Assembly: GCA_003427395.1 (NCBI GenBank)
Contig: BFEA01000797.1
Location: 328,911 to 352,238 of the forward strand
Direction of reading: 5' to 3'
DNA from: Chara braunii
Taxonomy: Eukaryota > Streptophyta > Charophyceae > Charales > Characeae
DNA length: 23,328 bases
Below, piece by piece: positions 1-10,032 of the stretch. A program made the translations under genes and the position numbers. The notes beneath the pieces are model-generated. The model was given only the letters and a program-made list of their open reading frames with translations. It did no database searches and was not told the origin of the DNA. Each line of letters starts with the position of its first letter. The first letter of the stretch is position 1.

Positions 1-29
1 AAAAAAAAAAAAAAAACAAAAAAAAAAAA
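1..29. repeat. Poly-A tract at window edge
   Basis: Twenty-eight of the first 29 bases are A. It may be the 3' tail of a retroposed element ending here, or the truncated edge of a longer A-rich run. Nothing to its left is visible, so this cannot be decided. Confidence 0.6.
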
Positions 30-755
30 CCGAAGAAAGAAAGAAACGTTGGGAAGGTTGGGCCAATTACAGGAGATCGGGATTGAGGGAGAATTGCATC
101 AGTGTCCTCCCCTTTTTTGTCTTTTTGTCTTTTCTCTTTCGTCATGGCTGGATTCAGGGCCGGGTAAGTCCCGGGATGATTGATTGAGAGGCTGTCGCGC
201 CGACCAGGCGCGATTAATACGGGTTGACGCCACTTCTTTTCTGTGCTGTTGTCAGATTTTAGGCGCGGAGACCACACGGGAATTTTTGCTTCGTTCTTTT
301 TGAATTTCCTTTTTGAATCTTGTCGAGCCCCGATGGCTCTCAAAATTTCGGACTTTCTTTTCGGAAATTGTGCTTTTCGTTTTTCTGCATTAGATAGGAA
401 TTTAGGAATTTTGCAATTAGGATTTTCTTTTGCCGCGCGGCGCTTTTTGCTTGCACGCTCCTTTTTGCGGCTACAACGGAACTCTGATTAGTCGGCGCCC
501 TTAATCGTGTGTGTAACTGTAATTTTGGGCAGGCGCCATTGTAACTGTAAACTTCTTGAACTTCGTCTTTCCTGCTCTCCCTTTTCCTCCTTTCGCTATG
601 CCTAGTTAGCCCGTGGCCTGCATGCTCGGACCGATGCGTGGAGAGTGGCTACGTCCCCCACGCCGCGATCTAGCCATGCAGAACGCAGGCACTCCCTCTC
701 CTAATCTCCTTTCTAAGTCCTTGCAATTCCGTGTTTTTCGCGCATGCATGTACGG

Positions 756-763
756 TATAAATT
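756..763 (+). promoter_or_regulatory. TATA-like box (tataaatt)
   Basis: A TATA-like octamer in a GC-balanced context, upstream of the Ty3 primer-binding site. It could be an LTR promoter. It is weaker in context than the box near 1105, and no transcript start can be shown. Confidence 0.25.
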
Positions 764-1104
764 TCGGCTGCGTGATTAGATAGCTCTCTTAACCAGCTGT
801 TGGAAGCTCGGGGTAGCGCGATCAGTGAGGGTCGGCTCACGAGCGAAGTAAGAGGTGAGTGAAGTGGGATTCGGGCGACCCGACGAGCTGGTGCCGAACG
901 TGCGGGGTTGAAGCGGGCCACGACGGACTGTGGGCGTGGGCGAACCTGACGGGCGGGAGAGGACTAAGCGGGGTGACGACTTCGTGGGTTGGTGCGCGAC
1001 GACGGACTGTCCGCATCGGAGAGAAAGAGAGAGAGGAAGAGGGAGCTGAGGTTGATGGACGTGGATTTGCAGTTTTCCTTATCTTCTCCCCCTCCTTGCT
1101 TTTG

Positions 1105-1112
1105 TATATAAA
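1105..1112 (+). promoter_or_regulatory. TATA box (tatataaa), candidate LTR promoter
   Basis: A strong TATATAAA match. About 17 bases downstream, at 1129-1141, lies a small inverted repeat, gggcga-t-tcgccc, near the expected transcription start. Position upstream of the primer-binding site suits the U3/R boundary of an LTR, although the distance to the PBS (about 1.25 kb) is long for R plus U5 and could reflect later insertions. Confidence 0.4.
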
Positions 1113-2390
1113 TTTTGATCTCGGCTAAGGGCGATTCGCCCGTTTTCTTTTGTTTTCGAAATCTTCGTTTAGTTTCAGCCCACAATCGTTTTTTTACGAT
1201 TGATCTCGATTTTGTTTGTTGCGTGTTTCATCGAATGAATGGATGAATGTCATATCCTTGCATTTGCTTGTCGTATCGATACACTCATGAGCATAGTAGG
1301 AATTTTTGCGTCGTCATCAATACTGCTTCCATTGCTGTTTATCCCCTTTTTTTTTCCTTGGCCACTATTGTTGCTGCGATGCCGATGTAGCACCTTGCAC
1401 GCTCAAGAACGATTGCGCGTGGGATCACAAAGTGATTATTGGGTAGTTGTTTGTCCAGAAATAAGCGAATACCTCGCGGGGATGCGTGTAAGCGCGATCT
1501 GATCTGCGCAGCCTACACGTATCCACGCACGCCGGTTCGTAACCACCGACGGACTTGACACCTTCGATATCGGGTATGCGGGAATAACTCTTCCCCCACG
1601 CACCTAAACGGAAGGGAGTTCCGATATCACATCGGAAAATCCCCCTTGCCGGTTAGATGCATGCAAAATAATTTCATCACATCGCGATGACAAGATGACG
1701 TACTCGAGGGACTCAGATTCCTCGTGAGATCCGGAGTATTTCGACCCTTGGGTGAGAGAGTGTCTCAGATAGAGACGCCCGAAATTCCCCTGCCTAACCG
1801 AGAATCGATTGTGCCCTAGGGAGTTTCACTATGCTAAGACCAGCGATCCGAGGTGTCCCGATTTTCCCACTTCGTCGTTATCGCTACCAACTCCCCTCCC
1901 TTCCGCCTCCTTCTCCCATATCAGCGGCTCACAGTTGTCCCATGGAATTCCATCGTTGAGTACTGGTCCCGCACGCCTTGCGAAAATTGTCGGCAACGCG
2001 GCAACCGACGAGCCCCTGAAAACAGGAGGCCTAACCCAAATGCACGACGGCAGACGCCACGTGACTGCCCTCAAGGACCCGACTCATCAAAACCACAGCC
2101 ATCCCGGGCAGACCTCTTCCCGAACCGCCGCTCCCAAAATAGACGGATCGGACGACCTTGAACGCACCGCGCGTGCCATTTGCCTTAGGCTGCACGACAT
2201 AGAACGCCAACAGACCGGAAGGAACTCTCCCTTAGCCCTATTGCATCTATGCCCCTGAAACTTTGCTACAGGAGATCTAAGTTCTGACCTGGGACTCCAC
2301 CCCCACTTTCCCAAAAATCCTTGGCACACCCCTTGTCACACTCCAGGCCCACATCCTACTCCGATCAGGAAGTCGCACCGGGCGTGAGGT

Positions 2391-2402
2391 TGGTATCGGA
2401 GC
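2391..2402 (+). other. Primer-binding site, initiator tRNA-Met type
   Basis: tggtatcggagc matches 11 of 12 bases of the plant PBS tggtatcagagc, the complement of the 3' end of plant initiator tRNA-Met; the one difference is A to G at position 8. It is followed by a gag-like frame at about the expected distance. It fixes the orientation of the Ty3/gypsy element as plus and marks the start of its internal region. Confidence 0.8.
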
Positions 2403-2535
2403 TCGACACGTGGCAGGGTTCTAGGACTCATAGCTGGGCGATCTGGCTAACAGGGGACAACTCCGACCCCGAAACGCGCATCGACACGATCTTGTCGTCA
2501 CCAGAAGCCGGTCTGCGGCTCGACGGACGGTCAAT

Positions 2536-3648
2536 ATGAATGCTAACCCGCAGAATCCGAATAAAAAACAAAACCCAAATCCCCAGCAGTACCACGAGCA
2601 TGGGCTCCCATGACGCCCCCTGACCTCTATCTGTTTGATCCTGTGCACCATCTTGCTGGAGCATGTCAAGCCACGCTCCGCGCTCAGCAGTATGACGATA
2701 ACGAAGCTCAGGTGAACATTACTGCTCGATTGGGAGGTGACGCCCATCATTGGTTTAGTACCTGTGTATGGGTGGATCTTCCAACTTTCGAGCGAGATTT
2801 TCTGAATCGGTTTGATTATATCCATCCAGAACAAGCGCTCTTCATGATTAAAGATCGAGTTCAAAAACCTCTTGAATGTGTTACGGAATATCAAAACCGG
2901 TTCTACCGAATGTTCGTAAAAACGGAGCGAGGCGAGCAAGTAGGAAAAGATTTGTTTATTGACGTGACTTCGCAGCCAAGCGATGAGGGCGGAACTGCAA
3001 AAACAGTTCTTCCCCACCAATCACACGCTGCAACAGATCATGGCAGCCGTAGAAGAAACGGAAAGAAAATTTGCTGCGAGTTTCCTAGAAGGAGAGGATT
3101 ACCCAAGGGAAGGAGACTCGTCTGAACTAGCAAGGGCTAAGCCTAAGGCCGAGCTGACCGCCTTGCAAAACAAATTCGAAAACATGGGATTTGTATCTGG
3201 CCCGGTTACCTATCTAGAGCAGATCAGCCCTAAACGATCGATTCCAAGTGTGATTACGAGCGCTCCTGTGCCCGTGATGACAGAGCCCCCACCCCCGATC
3301 GAAACCCCCTCACGATCGAATGAGTCTTCCGCCCAATTACAACTAACCAAGACCTTGGTTACTCTGATTCAAGAGAGCAAGAAGGAGCAGCGGGAACACA
3401 ATGCTTGAGTCGAGACTATGATCAGATCGATGCGACCCATCGCAGTCCGTGCCTCGCCGATCCAACACGGATTGGCTCTGGCAACGCCTCCCGCCAGGAT
3501 CCCGGGCAATCTGAATGTCTGCTACACGTGTCACCAACCAGGGCACGTAGCCCGGGATTGCCCTCACCGACCTCCGCAACAACGAGTTGGAGCCGCACCA
3601 ATAGCTGCAGCACCAATCGCTAACGGGTCGGGACGGGTAGGAACTTGA
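2536..3648 (+). pseudogene. gag: Gag capsid/nucleocapsid region, frameshifted
   Basis: The likely start is the ATG at 2536, opening an Asn/Pro/Gln-rich N-terminus, as in many plant gypsy Gags. The frame shifts near 2605, and the next open segment (2610 to about 2980) carries a retrotransposon-Gag-like capsid domain (HHWF, LNRFDYIHPEQAL, VTEYQNRFYRM). Another shift near 2980 leads into a charged and Pro-rich spacer. A TGA at 3406 interrupts it, and the same frame then holds one zinc knuckle at 3520-3561 before the TGA at 3646. Gag packages the element RNA. Domain identity is clear; the exact shift points are inferred from where similarity passes from one frame to another. Confidence 0.8.
3520..3561 (+). 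other. CCHC zinc knuckle of Gag
   Basis: CYTCHQPGHVARDC fits C-x2-C-x4-H-x4-C exactly. This is the RNA-binding nucleocapsid motif and is intact, although the surrounding gag frame is broken. Confidence 0.92.
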
Positions 3649-3791
3649 TGGAAGAAGTAGAGGGAAGCGGAACCACGCTATCAACAATGGAGGAAGCTGC
3701 AGAGCTTATTCCGTTAGATCAATATGTAACACTGGGATACCCGGGGCTTGGGATGATCTTTACGATTAGACCCGCGCCGTAACAACGAGAA

Positions 3792-4560
3792 GTGGCGGAG
3801 TGGCGACCTTCTCCAGGAGAGATGGAGTCGGGAGGACCCACCTTCGTCACGGGGGAAATCGATGTTTTGAACATCGTACGAGCCTTAGATCATCGAGTCC
3901 CCCTTCCAATCGGCCATCTGCTTTCGATATCAGAACAGACTAACGAACGCATGCTGCATCACTGCAAAGGAAATCGGAAACGGTTTGCTCTTACCCGAGA
4001 TGCAAACACAAAAACGAAAGGACCAACACCGGACGAAAATGCCACAGGCACTTCCGATCCCATACGCATAGGACTAATCCAAAAAGATGATCACTTCTTG
4101 CGGATTAAACCCATCCCATGAAAATCCGCGGAATGCGACATTGAGGTATGGGGAATTCCATATAATGCTATCATCGATTCAGGAGCCGCTGTGTTCGCTA
4201 TTTCATTACGGGTAGTGGAGAAAGCAGGAAGAAAGAACGATCTAATCATGCTCACAGAAAAAGATCAACTTGTCTCAGCAGATGAAGAAAAAATCAAAAC
4301 GGTGGGACGAATGACTAACGTTGCCTTTCGATTAGGGAAGGTGCATGCTTTGGGTGACGTCGTAGTGTTAGATGTCAACACTTACGATGTTTTTTCTGGC
4401 CTTCCCGCCCTGGTAGCACTACGAGCCAATCTGGACTTCGAAATACGGGTGGGAAACCCTATGTTGTACCAATGAGATCGACCCTTTGTACTACCGCTAA
4501 CATAGCCCCACGAGTTTCTCCCGCGATGACGGGGACCCTTCGCATGATTACTTGGGACAA
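3792..4560 (+). pseudogene. Pre-protease spacer and retropepsin-like protease
   Basis: The first open part (to 4121) contains PIGHLLSISEQTNERML, a block I know from several gypsy-type polyproteins between Gag and protease; it has no assigned function. After a TGA at 4119 the same frame continues into a retropepsin fold: the catalytic triad DSGA sits at 4176-4187, followed near 4384-4420 by YDVFSGLPALVAL, the usual 'YDVILGmdwL'-like strand. A TGA at 4473 and more stops before 4560 end it. The protease would have cut Gag-Pol into mature parts. Confidence 0.75.
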
Positions 4561-4621
4561 CGGGTAGACATCCAAGGACGCAGACAACAACGACGATGAT
4601 GATGATCCTGTAATCCTGGAG

Positions 4622-5115
4622 ATGGCACAAGAACGCATCCATTACCCCGTGCAACGGACAAATGCTAAAGCGTTGAGCCGGACTAACCAAGATTTGCAAA
4701 GAACACAGACTATGATTATGGGAGAACCTCTCGTACAGATTTCAAGGATGGTCGATTCTTTGGAACCCCCTCGAACCCTGTACGAAGGGATCTCCCCTCT
4801 CCTCGCCCGATACAATGACAAAAGACACTACTACGATATCACGGATCTCCCGAAGTCTCTGTTGACACCCACAAAAGAAATTCGATTGTTACGATTGGGG
4901 ACAGAGATCAACTCTTTGGAACCCCCTGAGCGCCTGGAGAACAGGCTCGGGATCAAAATTGCAACGAAACCAGTGCCATGGTAGGATATTCGAGACGGGG
5001 TAACACCGGAAGAACACATGGCTATTCGAGAACAAGATGCACAGATGATGGCCACCGCGTTTTCTGGCGATCAGATAACTCCTTCATCTCCGCGCCCCCG
5101 CCAGAAAATGTCAAG
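4622..5115 (+). pseudogene. Linker between protease and reverse transcriptase
   Basis: Continuous coding-like sequence in one frame with a single in-frame TAG at 4982; it reads on with GVTPEEHMAIREQDAQMM to about 5115, where the frame changes inside a C-rich run. I recognise no domain. It occupies the place of the protease-RT connector, and the frame continuity supports its having been coding. Confidence 0.55.
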
Positions 5116-6610
5116 CGGGTGAATACAAAACACATCGATGTGAGGATATGGGATGAGTCGTATGAGTTGCACGTACCTCGTTATGTACCTGATGAGATTC
5201 ACCACCTAATCGCAGACATCCTAAAGGAATACAAAGGAGCGATTATTGTGATGGACATAGACATTGGACTGTCGTTAGTCATACAGCACGAGATCCAGAT
5301 GGGAAACCATTCCCCAATTCATTGCAAACCTTACAAATATTCCCTGGTAGAACGGAGAAAGGCTCCCGAGCGGATTCGAGAATTTGAAGCAAACGGTTGG
5401 ATTGAACCTGCCACCGAACCATGGTCGTTTCCGGTAGTATTAGTACCGAAAAAAAAACGGATCGATTCGCATCTGCATTGATTATCACAAACTGAATGAC
5501 ATCACGATCAAAGATGTGTATCCCCTCCCCCAGATTGATGATTTGCTGGATGCAATTGGATGTGCTAATTACTTCAGTAAGTTTGATATTCGTCACGACT
5601 TCCATTACATTCTGGTTAAGAAGGAAGATCGACCGAAGATGGCCTTTGTATTTTTTGAAGGCACGTGGCAATGGGCTCGATGTCCAATGGGAATTTGCAA
5701 TGCACCTGCCACGTTTCAGCGAGCCATGATCGTCACGTTTCAGAACTTTGTCAACAAGACACGGTTAATGCAGGGAATGATCAACTTCTGCGTCATCGTG
5801 TACATGGACGACATCCTGATCTATTTAGAGACCTATCACGACCATGCGCAGCATATCGAGTGGACGTTGGGTGCTCTGAGAGACGCTGACTTCAAGATCG
5901 CGCTAAAAAAGAGCGAATTTTTCCTTTCGGAAATTTTGTTCTTGGGCTACATTGTGACACGTGGAGGACTGCGGCCTGACTCGAGAAAGGTCGCGGCGGT
6001 GAAGGAAGCCCCTGTTCCCACGTCACTGACTCAGGTTCGAGCCTTCTTGGGGTTAGCCTCGTACTGTCGTCGTTTCATCAAGGGTTTCGCCGCGATTGCA
6101 CGACCTTTAACGAACTTGTTACGGAAGAACCAGCCCCTCAGTTGGGACGCAGAGTGTGAACGGGCCTTCGAGACCCTTAAGGACGCTCTGGCAATGACAT
6201 GTATTTTGATCCTGCCGGACCCCACGAAGCAGTTCATTCTCATCACGGACTGGCAGCCGAAGGCTATTTCCGCTATTTTAGCGCAGAAGGGGAACGGCGG
6301 CCGCAACACGTCATTGAATATGCGTCACGAACGGTGTCGGACGAGCGGAGAAATGACTCAGCCCCACAGGGCGAATGCTACGCGGTAGTGTGGGGAATCC
6401 AACACTTCCATCCGTATCTGTACGGACAGAAGTTCCTCCTTGTCACTGATCACGAGCCGTTGCTAGCACTGAAGAGGCTCACTAATTACACGGGCATGAT
6501 TGGACGTTGGGCAGTGCGCCTACAGGAGTATGACTTCGATATCATCCATCGGAGGACGGAGAGGCACGACAACGTGGACGGACTGACACGTCTGCACCGA
6601 CCAGCTAAAG
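5116..6610 (+). pseudogene. pol: Reverse transcriptase and RNase H
   Basis: The RT begins in one frame (IHCKPYKYSLVER, then WIEPATEPWSFPVVLVPKKK, ending near 5458). A run of nine A at 5449-5457 shifts the frame. The rest follows in a second frame: IDYHKLND, palm motif A FDIRHDFHYILV, GICNAPATFQRAM, and the catalytic YMDDILIY at 5801-5824, then FLGYIVTRGGLRPD and the connection domain FLGLASYCRRFIKGFAAIARPL. RNase H starts at FILITD (about 6235), shifts frame again near 6290, and continues with GECYAVVWGIQHFHPYLYG, LLVTDHEPLLAL and RRTERHDNVDGLTRL. The YMDD site is intact. Together they copy the element RNA into DNA. Confidence 0.9.
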
Positions 6611-6718
6611 TGCCTAAGGCGGAAGAGATCATCCCGTGGAAGGAACCGGAATCGGCGAACGGACCCAAGTACAGACAAGTGGCAGTCCTTCCACGCAGCA
6701 AGAAGCAGGGAGGTGGCA

Positions 6719-7190
6719 ATGGGTGACGGAGGTAACCCTACAACTCCCCTCTCTCCCTTCTCCTCCTCATCTCTCGTCTCCTTGCCCGATAAATTTTGTT
6801 ATTTTTGCGAACCAATTTCTCGCGTGTACTCAGTCTCTATGCGCCCTAGCGGGGAGGGATATGCGGAATGGATAGATTGTCGACATTGTGTCGCACGAGC
6901 CCACGGCTTGTGCATCCAATACCGAAATGACAGTAAGCCTTGGTTGTGCCCCTTGTGTCAGGTTGATAAGATCCCGACCGAGGCTGGCTTTCTGGATGCC
7001 ACGTCAGAAGGGTTAGAAAAAACCCAGAAATTTAGAAGGGCCGAAGTATGGACGGATATAGCCTTGATTGCCACCCTAGTGGGTAACCCCCTCCAGGACT
7101 TCACCAAGGAAGATTGGAGGAGGGCCAATGAAAGGGCTCGGGACTACCGCTGGAATGAAGGACGATTGGAAAAACGAAAAACGGATGGTA
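6719..7190 (+). pseudogene. PHD-type zinc finger segment between RNase H and integrase
   Basis: This open frame begins within the last codons of the RNase H frame. Its zinc finger lies at 6797-6958: C-x2-C-x23-C-x2-C-x4-H-x2-C-x11-C-x2-C, with the hallmark W-I-D-C before the third Cys and WLCPLC at the end. That is the C4HC3 PHD signature; all eight ligands are present, the first loop is slightly long and the last slightly short. PHD fingers commonly read histone H3 tails, so a role in choosing chromatin targets for integration is a reasonable inference. The C-terminal part (WTDIALIATLVGNPLQDFTK) looks like the pre-integrase linker. The frame passes into integrase near 7180-7190 in an A-rich stretch. 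Confidence 0.75.
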
Positions 7191-8408
7191 GTACCGCACC
7201 CGTTCTTGAGGTATGACTGGGTGAAGACAGCGTACGAGGAAATGGCTGCCCATTTTGTCGTACGGATCATGGAGGCAGCAATCGACAAAAATGAGTGGTA
7301 TTGGTCCAATATTCGTGACGATGTGAAATTCATTGCCGCAAACTGTCAGGTCTGCGCTGCGGACAAAGAGCCGATTCAGCCACCGGGATCGATAGTACCA
7401 CCTATAGTTGAACGGCCGTTTCAAAGGGTTAGCATGGACACTACCGATATCGTGGTGCCTCCTGGACCTAATAGTTGTGAGTATTTAATCCTACTGGTGT
7501 TCGTGGATCATTTTTCGAAATGGATCGAAGCGTATCCCAATCGTACGCGACAGGCGGCCGAGATTGCGCGATACGTCAATCGGTTTTTAGGGATGCACCA
7601 GGACACGGAGGAAATTATGACCGATAATGGGGTAGAATTTAGGGGAGAAGTCTTGAAGAACCTAGTCGTACACGGCATCGCTATTCGAAATACCGCACCC
7701 CATATGTCGCAATCTAACGGGCTGGTAGAAAATGCAAATAGGGTGATAAAGACTGCGCTATGATGCAATATCACGGCACGGGACCCCAGGCCCTAGCCCG
7801 ATATCGTAGATCACATCCTGGTGGTCCATCGAGGGACGCCCCACGAATGGACGGGCCTGAGCCCTTTTCAATTAAGGACCAACAACGTGGCTTGCGTTTC
7901 AATACCTAGCCTCCCGGACGAATCTTCGCTGAACCGACCGCCCACCAGGGCCACGCTTCGAGACAAGGTCAAGCAACGCATAAAACTGATGGAAAGGTCC
8001 CTGCCCCGATTAGCCCGAAAACGCCAGAAAATGATCGAGTTGGCCCACATCCGACAGATCCGCAGTTACGAGGCCCGGAACGGGAACGCGAGTCCGCGGC
8101 CCTAGTATAAATTAGGGGACTTGGTGCAGGTAAGGAAATTTGCTCGCCAGGAAAAGATAGCGCCACGATTCTTCGGGCGATTCCGAGTGATCGAGCTTGG
8201 CCCGAACAGAGTGAACACTGTGCGCCTCGTGCCAGAAGTCTTGGGAAGCCGATCGACGCGGCCGATCGTACGCGACGTGTCCTATCTATGTTCCCTCCAT
8301 TCCTCCCCATCTCCAGCCGCATCTTCTTCTTCCTTCACTTCAGAAGAAGACGGCGATTCTCTATCGCTTGCTCGAACATGGCAAATGTTGCTCCAACCTG
8401 AAAATTAG
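7190..8408 (+). pseudogene. Integrase with zinc-binding, DDE and GPY/F-like regions
   Basis: One frame runs to the TAG at 8406-8408, crossed by stops at 7761 (TGA), 7794 (TAG) and 8103 (TAG). The N-terminal HHCC finger is imperfect: the C-x2-C pair (NCQVC) and one His (AAH) remain, and the first His appears to be Tyr. The catalytic core is complete: Asp at 7437, Asp in MTDNGVEF at 7623, Glu in SNGLVEN at 7728, with 34 residues between the last two, one fewer than the common 35. After the stops the frame reads TPHEWTGLSPFQL, then GDLVQVRKFARQ and APRFFGRFRVIELGPNRVNT, the GPY/F module. A Ser-rich tail follows. No chromodomain is seen. The enzyme would insert the cDNA. Confidence 0.88.
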
Positions 8409-9005
8409 CACATATTTTTTTCTGTTGTAGTTTGTTGTTCTATATTCGGATGCGGACCCATTGTGTTAGACTCCATATACTCTACTCCCTCTCAGAGCTC
8501 GCGTCTGTACAAGGAGTCTATCGTCCCTAACACTCGAACGAGCAGCCCGGACCTAATATCAGAACTAGCAGCCCAGACCTAATGTCAGAACCAGCAAGAC
8601 CTAATGTCAGAACTGGCAGCCCGGTCCTGATGTCAGAACTGGCTGCCTGGACCTAGTATCAGATCCCGGTTTTCCCAATCTCTAAGTGTCTAAATCAAGT
8701 TCTCAACAACCCTCAAAATAACCCCCAGTCTTTCGTTCTCGTCTCGGATCTCGTGCTTGCCCTCAATACCTAGGACTCCAGTATCAAGAAAGAGTCATCC
8801 CTCCTGTCCCTCTATACAGGCAACACCTCTCCTGACCTCTAGTACTCCTGTCTCGGGTCACCTCACTCTCCTACAAATCACGCCCCCTATAGTGTGTAAC
8901 TCCTCGCGAGTGCAAGCACGCAAGCGCTCTCGTAGATCGATCGATATCCTCCTCTCCAAATCGCTCAACCCTCGCCGTACCGCGTCAGTTCCTGCTAGCG
9001 GATAC
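8409..9005. other. Spacer between the two converging elements
   Basis: No gene is seen. It begins with a T-rich run, contains the 26-bp tandem repeat, and is pyrimidine-rich on the plus strand like the minus-strand coding region to its right. I looked here for a copy of either LTR (the sequence before 2390 or after 17177) and found none. Confidence 0.5.
8536..8661. repeat. 26-bp tandem repeat, five copies
   Basis: Five head-to-tail units at 8536, 8562, 8588, 8610 and 8636, each of the form gaact-g-gcagccc-g-gacctaatgtca with few differences. The third unit is 22 bp because of a 4-bp deletion; the others are 26 bp. Confidence 0.9.
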
Positions 9006-9500
9006 TCACCTCCTCTTGCCATCAAACTTCTGATGTAGAAAGGCAAACTCAACTACAATCCCGTTGTTTTCCCTATGCGTAATTTGATAGGGAATAAGAG
9101 GTTTAGGAAGACCCACAAATACCGTTATCTTAGTGTCCCAGATAACGTTTTTCCCTAGAGTTAGCAACTTATCTCTCTCGCCTTCTACAACCTCTTCCGC
9201 GCGCTCCCAATATCGATCGTATACAAGGTCAACTTTTCTCTCCCCAGGTAGATAAATCCTCACATTATGCACGTCTATGTAGGTAAACCTGATAGTCATC
9301 ACATAAAGACGTATCTCCTCCCATCCGCTATCCGCAAGCTCGTACCTCTCTACCTCATACGGGATCACCTCTCTCTTCCCTTGCAAACTTGACAGGCCAC
9401 AAATAGACTTTAATTTCTCCTCGGACGGTTTGTTTCCAGCAAGAAACCTCTCTCTCCTCAACTCCAACTCGTGTTCAGAGATAATTCTTTCTTCGCTCAT
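9006..9500 (-). CDS. Array gene A: unrecognised family, short form (164 aa)
   Basis: The best-preserved member of the minus-strand array: ATG at 9500, TGA at 9006-9008, no internal stop. The first 50 residues are charged and helical-looking (EHELELRRERF). A core then carries KREVIPYEVERYEL, RLYVMTIRFTYIDVHNVRIYLP, YDRYWERAEEVVEGERDKL and KITVFVGLPKPLIPYQ. The same blocks recur in order in the pseudogene just upstream and in the member near 12.7 kb, which is strong evidence of real coding history. The core pattern is hydrophobic strands, a W/ER-containing helix, then a strand ending in a G-x-P-x-P turn. There is no signal peptide or membrane segment. Only 9 nt separate it from the stop of its upstream neighbour. 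I do not recognise the family and assign no function. Confidence 0.65.
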   Translation of the reverse strand: MSEERIISEHELELRRERFLAGNKPSEEKLKSICGLSSLQGKREVIPYEVERYELADSGWEEIRLYVMTIRFTYIDVHNVRIYLPGERKVDLVYDRYWERAEEVVEGERDKLLTLGKNVIWDTKITVFVGLPKPLIPYQITHRENNGIVVEFAFLHQKFDGKRR

Positions 9501-9509
9501 CCCTACATC

Positions 9510-10007
9510 CTATTTTTTTCTTGTCGATTTCCTGGGACCATTTATCGTTCCAACCGTCCTAGCAAAATTTACTACCGCGTCCTATCCATTCTGTTTTAAT
9601 CCTCTGTCCGGAATCGGTGGCCTAGGCAAACCGTCAAAAATCTAGATGTCATCACAGAACTCGACGGTCTTCCCGAAGTCTTTCAATCTCTTTTTCTCTT
9701 CCCTCAATTTTCAGGCGGTTATTCTCCAGCACCTCGTGTAAACACAGAACTCTGCCCGCTCCCTAGGTAAGTATATCCCGATGTGGTGTACTCCTAAGTC
9801 GCGAAAATGTACGGTCATTACATAAAATTGATTCCTGTCCCAATCGCTGTTTGTTACCTGATACCTGACTACTTCATAGGGAAAGATATCTCGTTTGCTA
9901 ATTGCGCTCAGGCCTTGCAGTACTTTCTCATGTTAAGGATTACGGGGTCCGCTCCATCCCGCAAACTTTCGTCTCCTTCTTGCTAACTCCCCCTCAGGTA
10001 GGCTCAT
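9510..10007 (-). pseudogene. Array pseudogene A': short-form paralogue with four in-frame stops
   Basis: It starts at ATG 10007 (MSLPEGELARRRRKF) and ends at TAG 9510-9512, almost the same length as gene A. Along one unbroken frame it matches A block by block: KRDIFPYEVVRYQV, NQFYVMTVHFRDLGVHHIGI, YLPRERAEF, then IFDGLPRPPIP. Stops lie at 9933 (TAA), 9711 (TGA), 9642 (TAG) and 9582 (TAG), with no frameshift needed. It has decayed mainly by point changes and lies between B (25 nt upstream) and A (9 nt downstream). No function is known. Confidence 0.7.
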
Positions 10008-10032
10008 TTCTCGCCCAATATTTGCAGGTCAC

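Larger units (their letters stand above)
30..2388 (+). other. Probable 5' LTR and flank of the plus-strand Ty3/gypsy element (left edge unresolved)
   Basis: This stretch precedes the primer-binding site at 2391 and ends in caccgggcgtgagg, much like the ends of plant gypsy LTRs as I know them, which usually finish in ...gtgaca. It holds two TATA-like boxes and a pyrimidine-rich segment near 570-600 but no convincing gene; the open frames inside it lack family resemblance. I cannot find a matching copy downstream of 8408, so neither LTR boundary can be proved, and part of the 2.3 kb may be unrelated flank. The call is an inference from position and from the terminal motif. Confidence 0.45.
2391..8408 (+). 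mobile_element. Degenerate Ty3/gypsy LTR retrotransposon, internal region
   Basis: In order: tRNA-Met primer-binding site, gag with CCHC knuckle, aspartic protease (DSGA), reverse transcriptase (YMDD), RNase H, PHD-type zinc finger, integrase (D, D-x34-E) and a C-terminal GPY/F-like module. RT before integrase and the PBS type are diagnostic of Ty3/gypsy. The reading frame changes at least six times and is cut by several in-frame stops, so the copy is dead. No chromodomain is visible after the GPY/F module, and no polypurine tract or 3' LTR could be recognised after 8408; the 3' end looks lost or replaced. Confidence 0.9.

Noticed and set aside
133-255. ATG at 144 followed by a consensus splice donor (gtaagt at 164) and a pyrimidine-rich acceptor ending at 255
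   Set aside because: Joining the two sides gives a stop within a few codons and nothing downstream looks coding; the match is probably chance or an untranslated-leader intron that I cannot support.
1809-2258. 150-codon plus-strand frame before the primer-binding site
   Set aside because: No ATG start at its beginning, Pro/Ser-rich low-information composition, no recognised motif; competing frames of similar quality overlap it.
8409-9005. 3' LTR of either large element
   Set aside because: Compared by eye with 30-2388 and with 17177 onward; no shared stretch was found.
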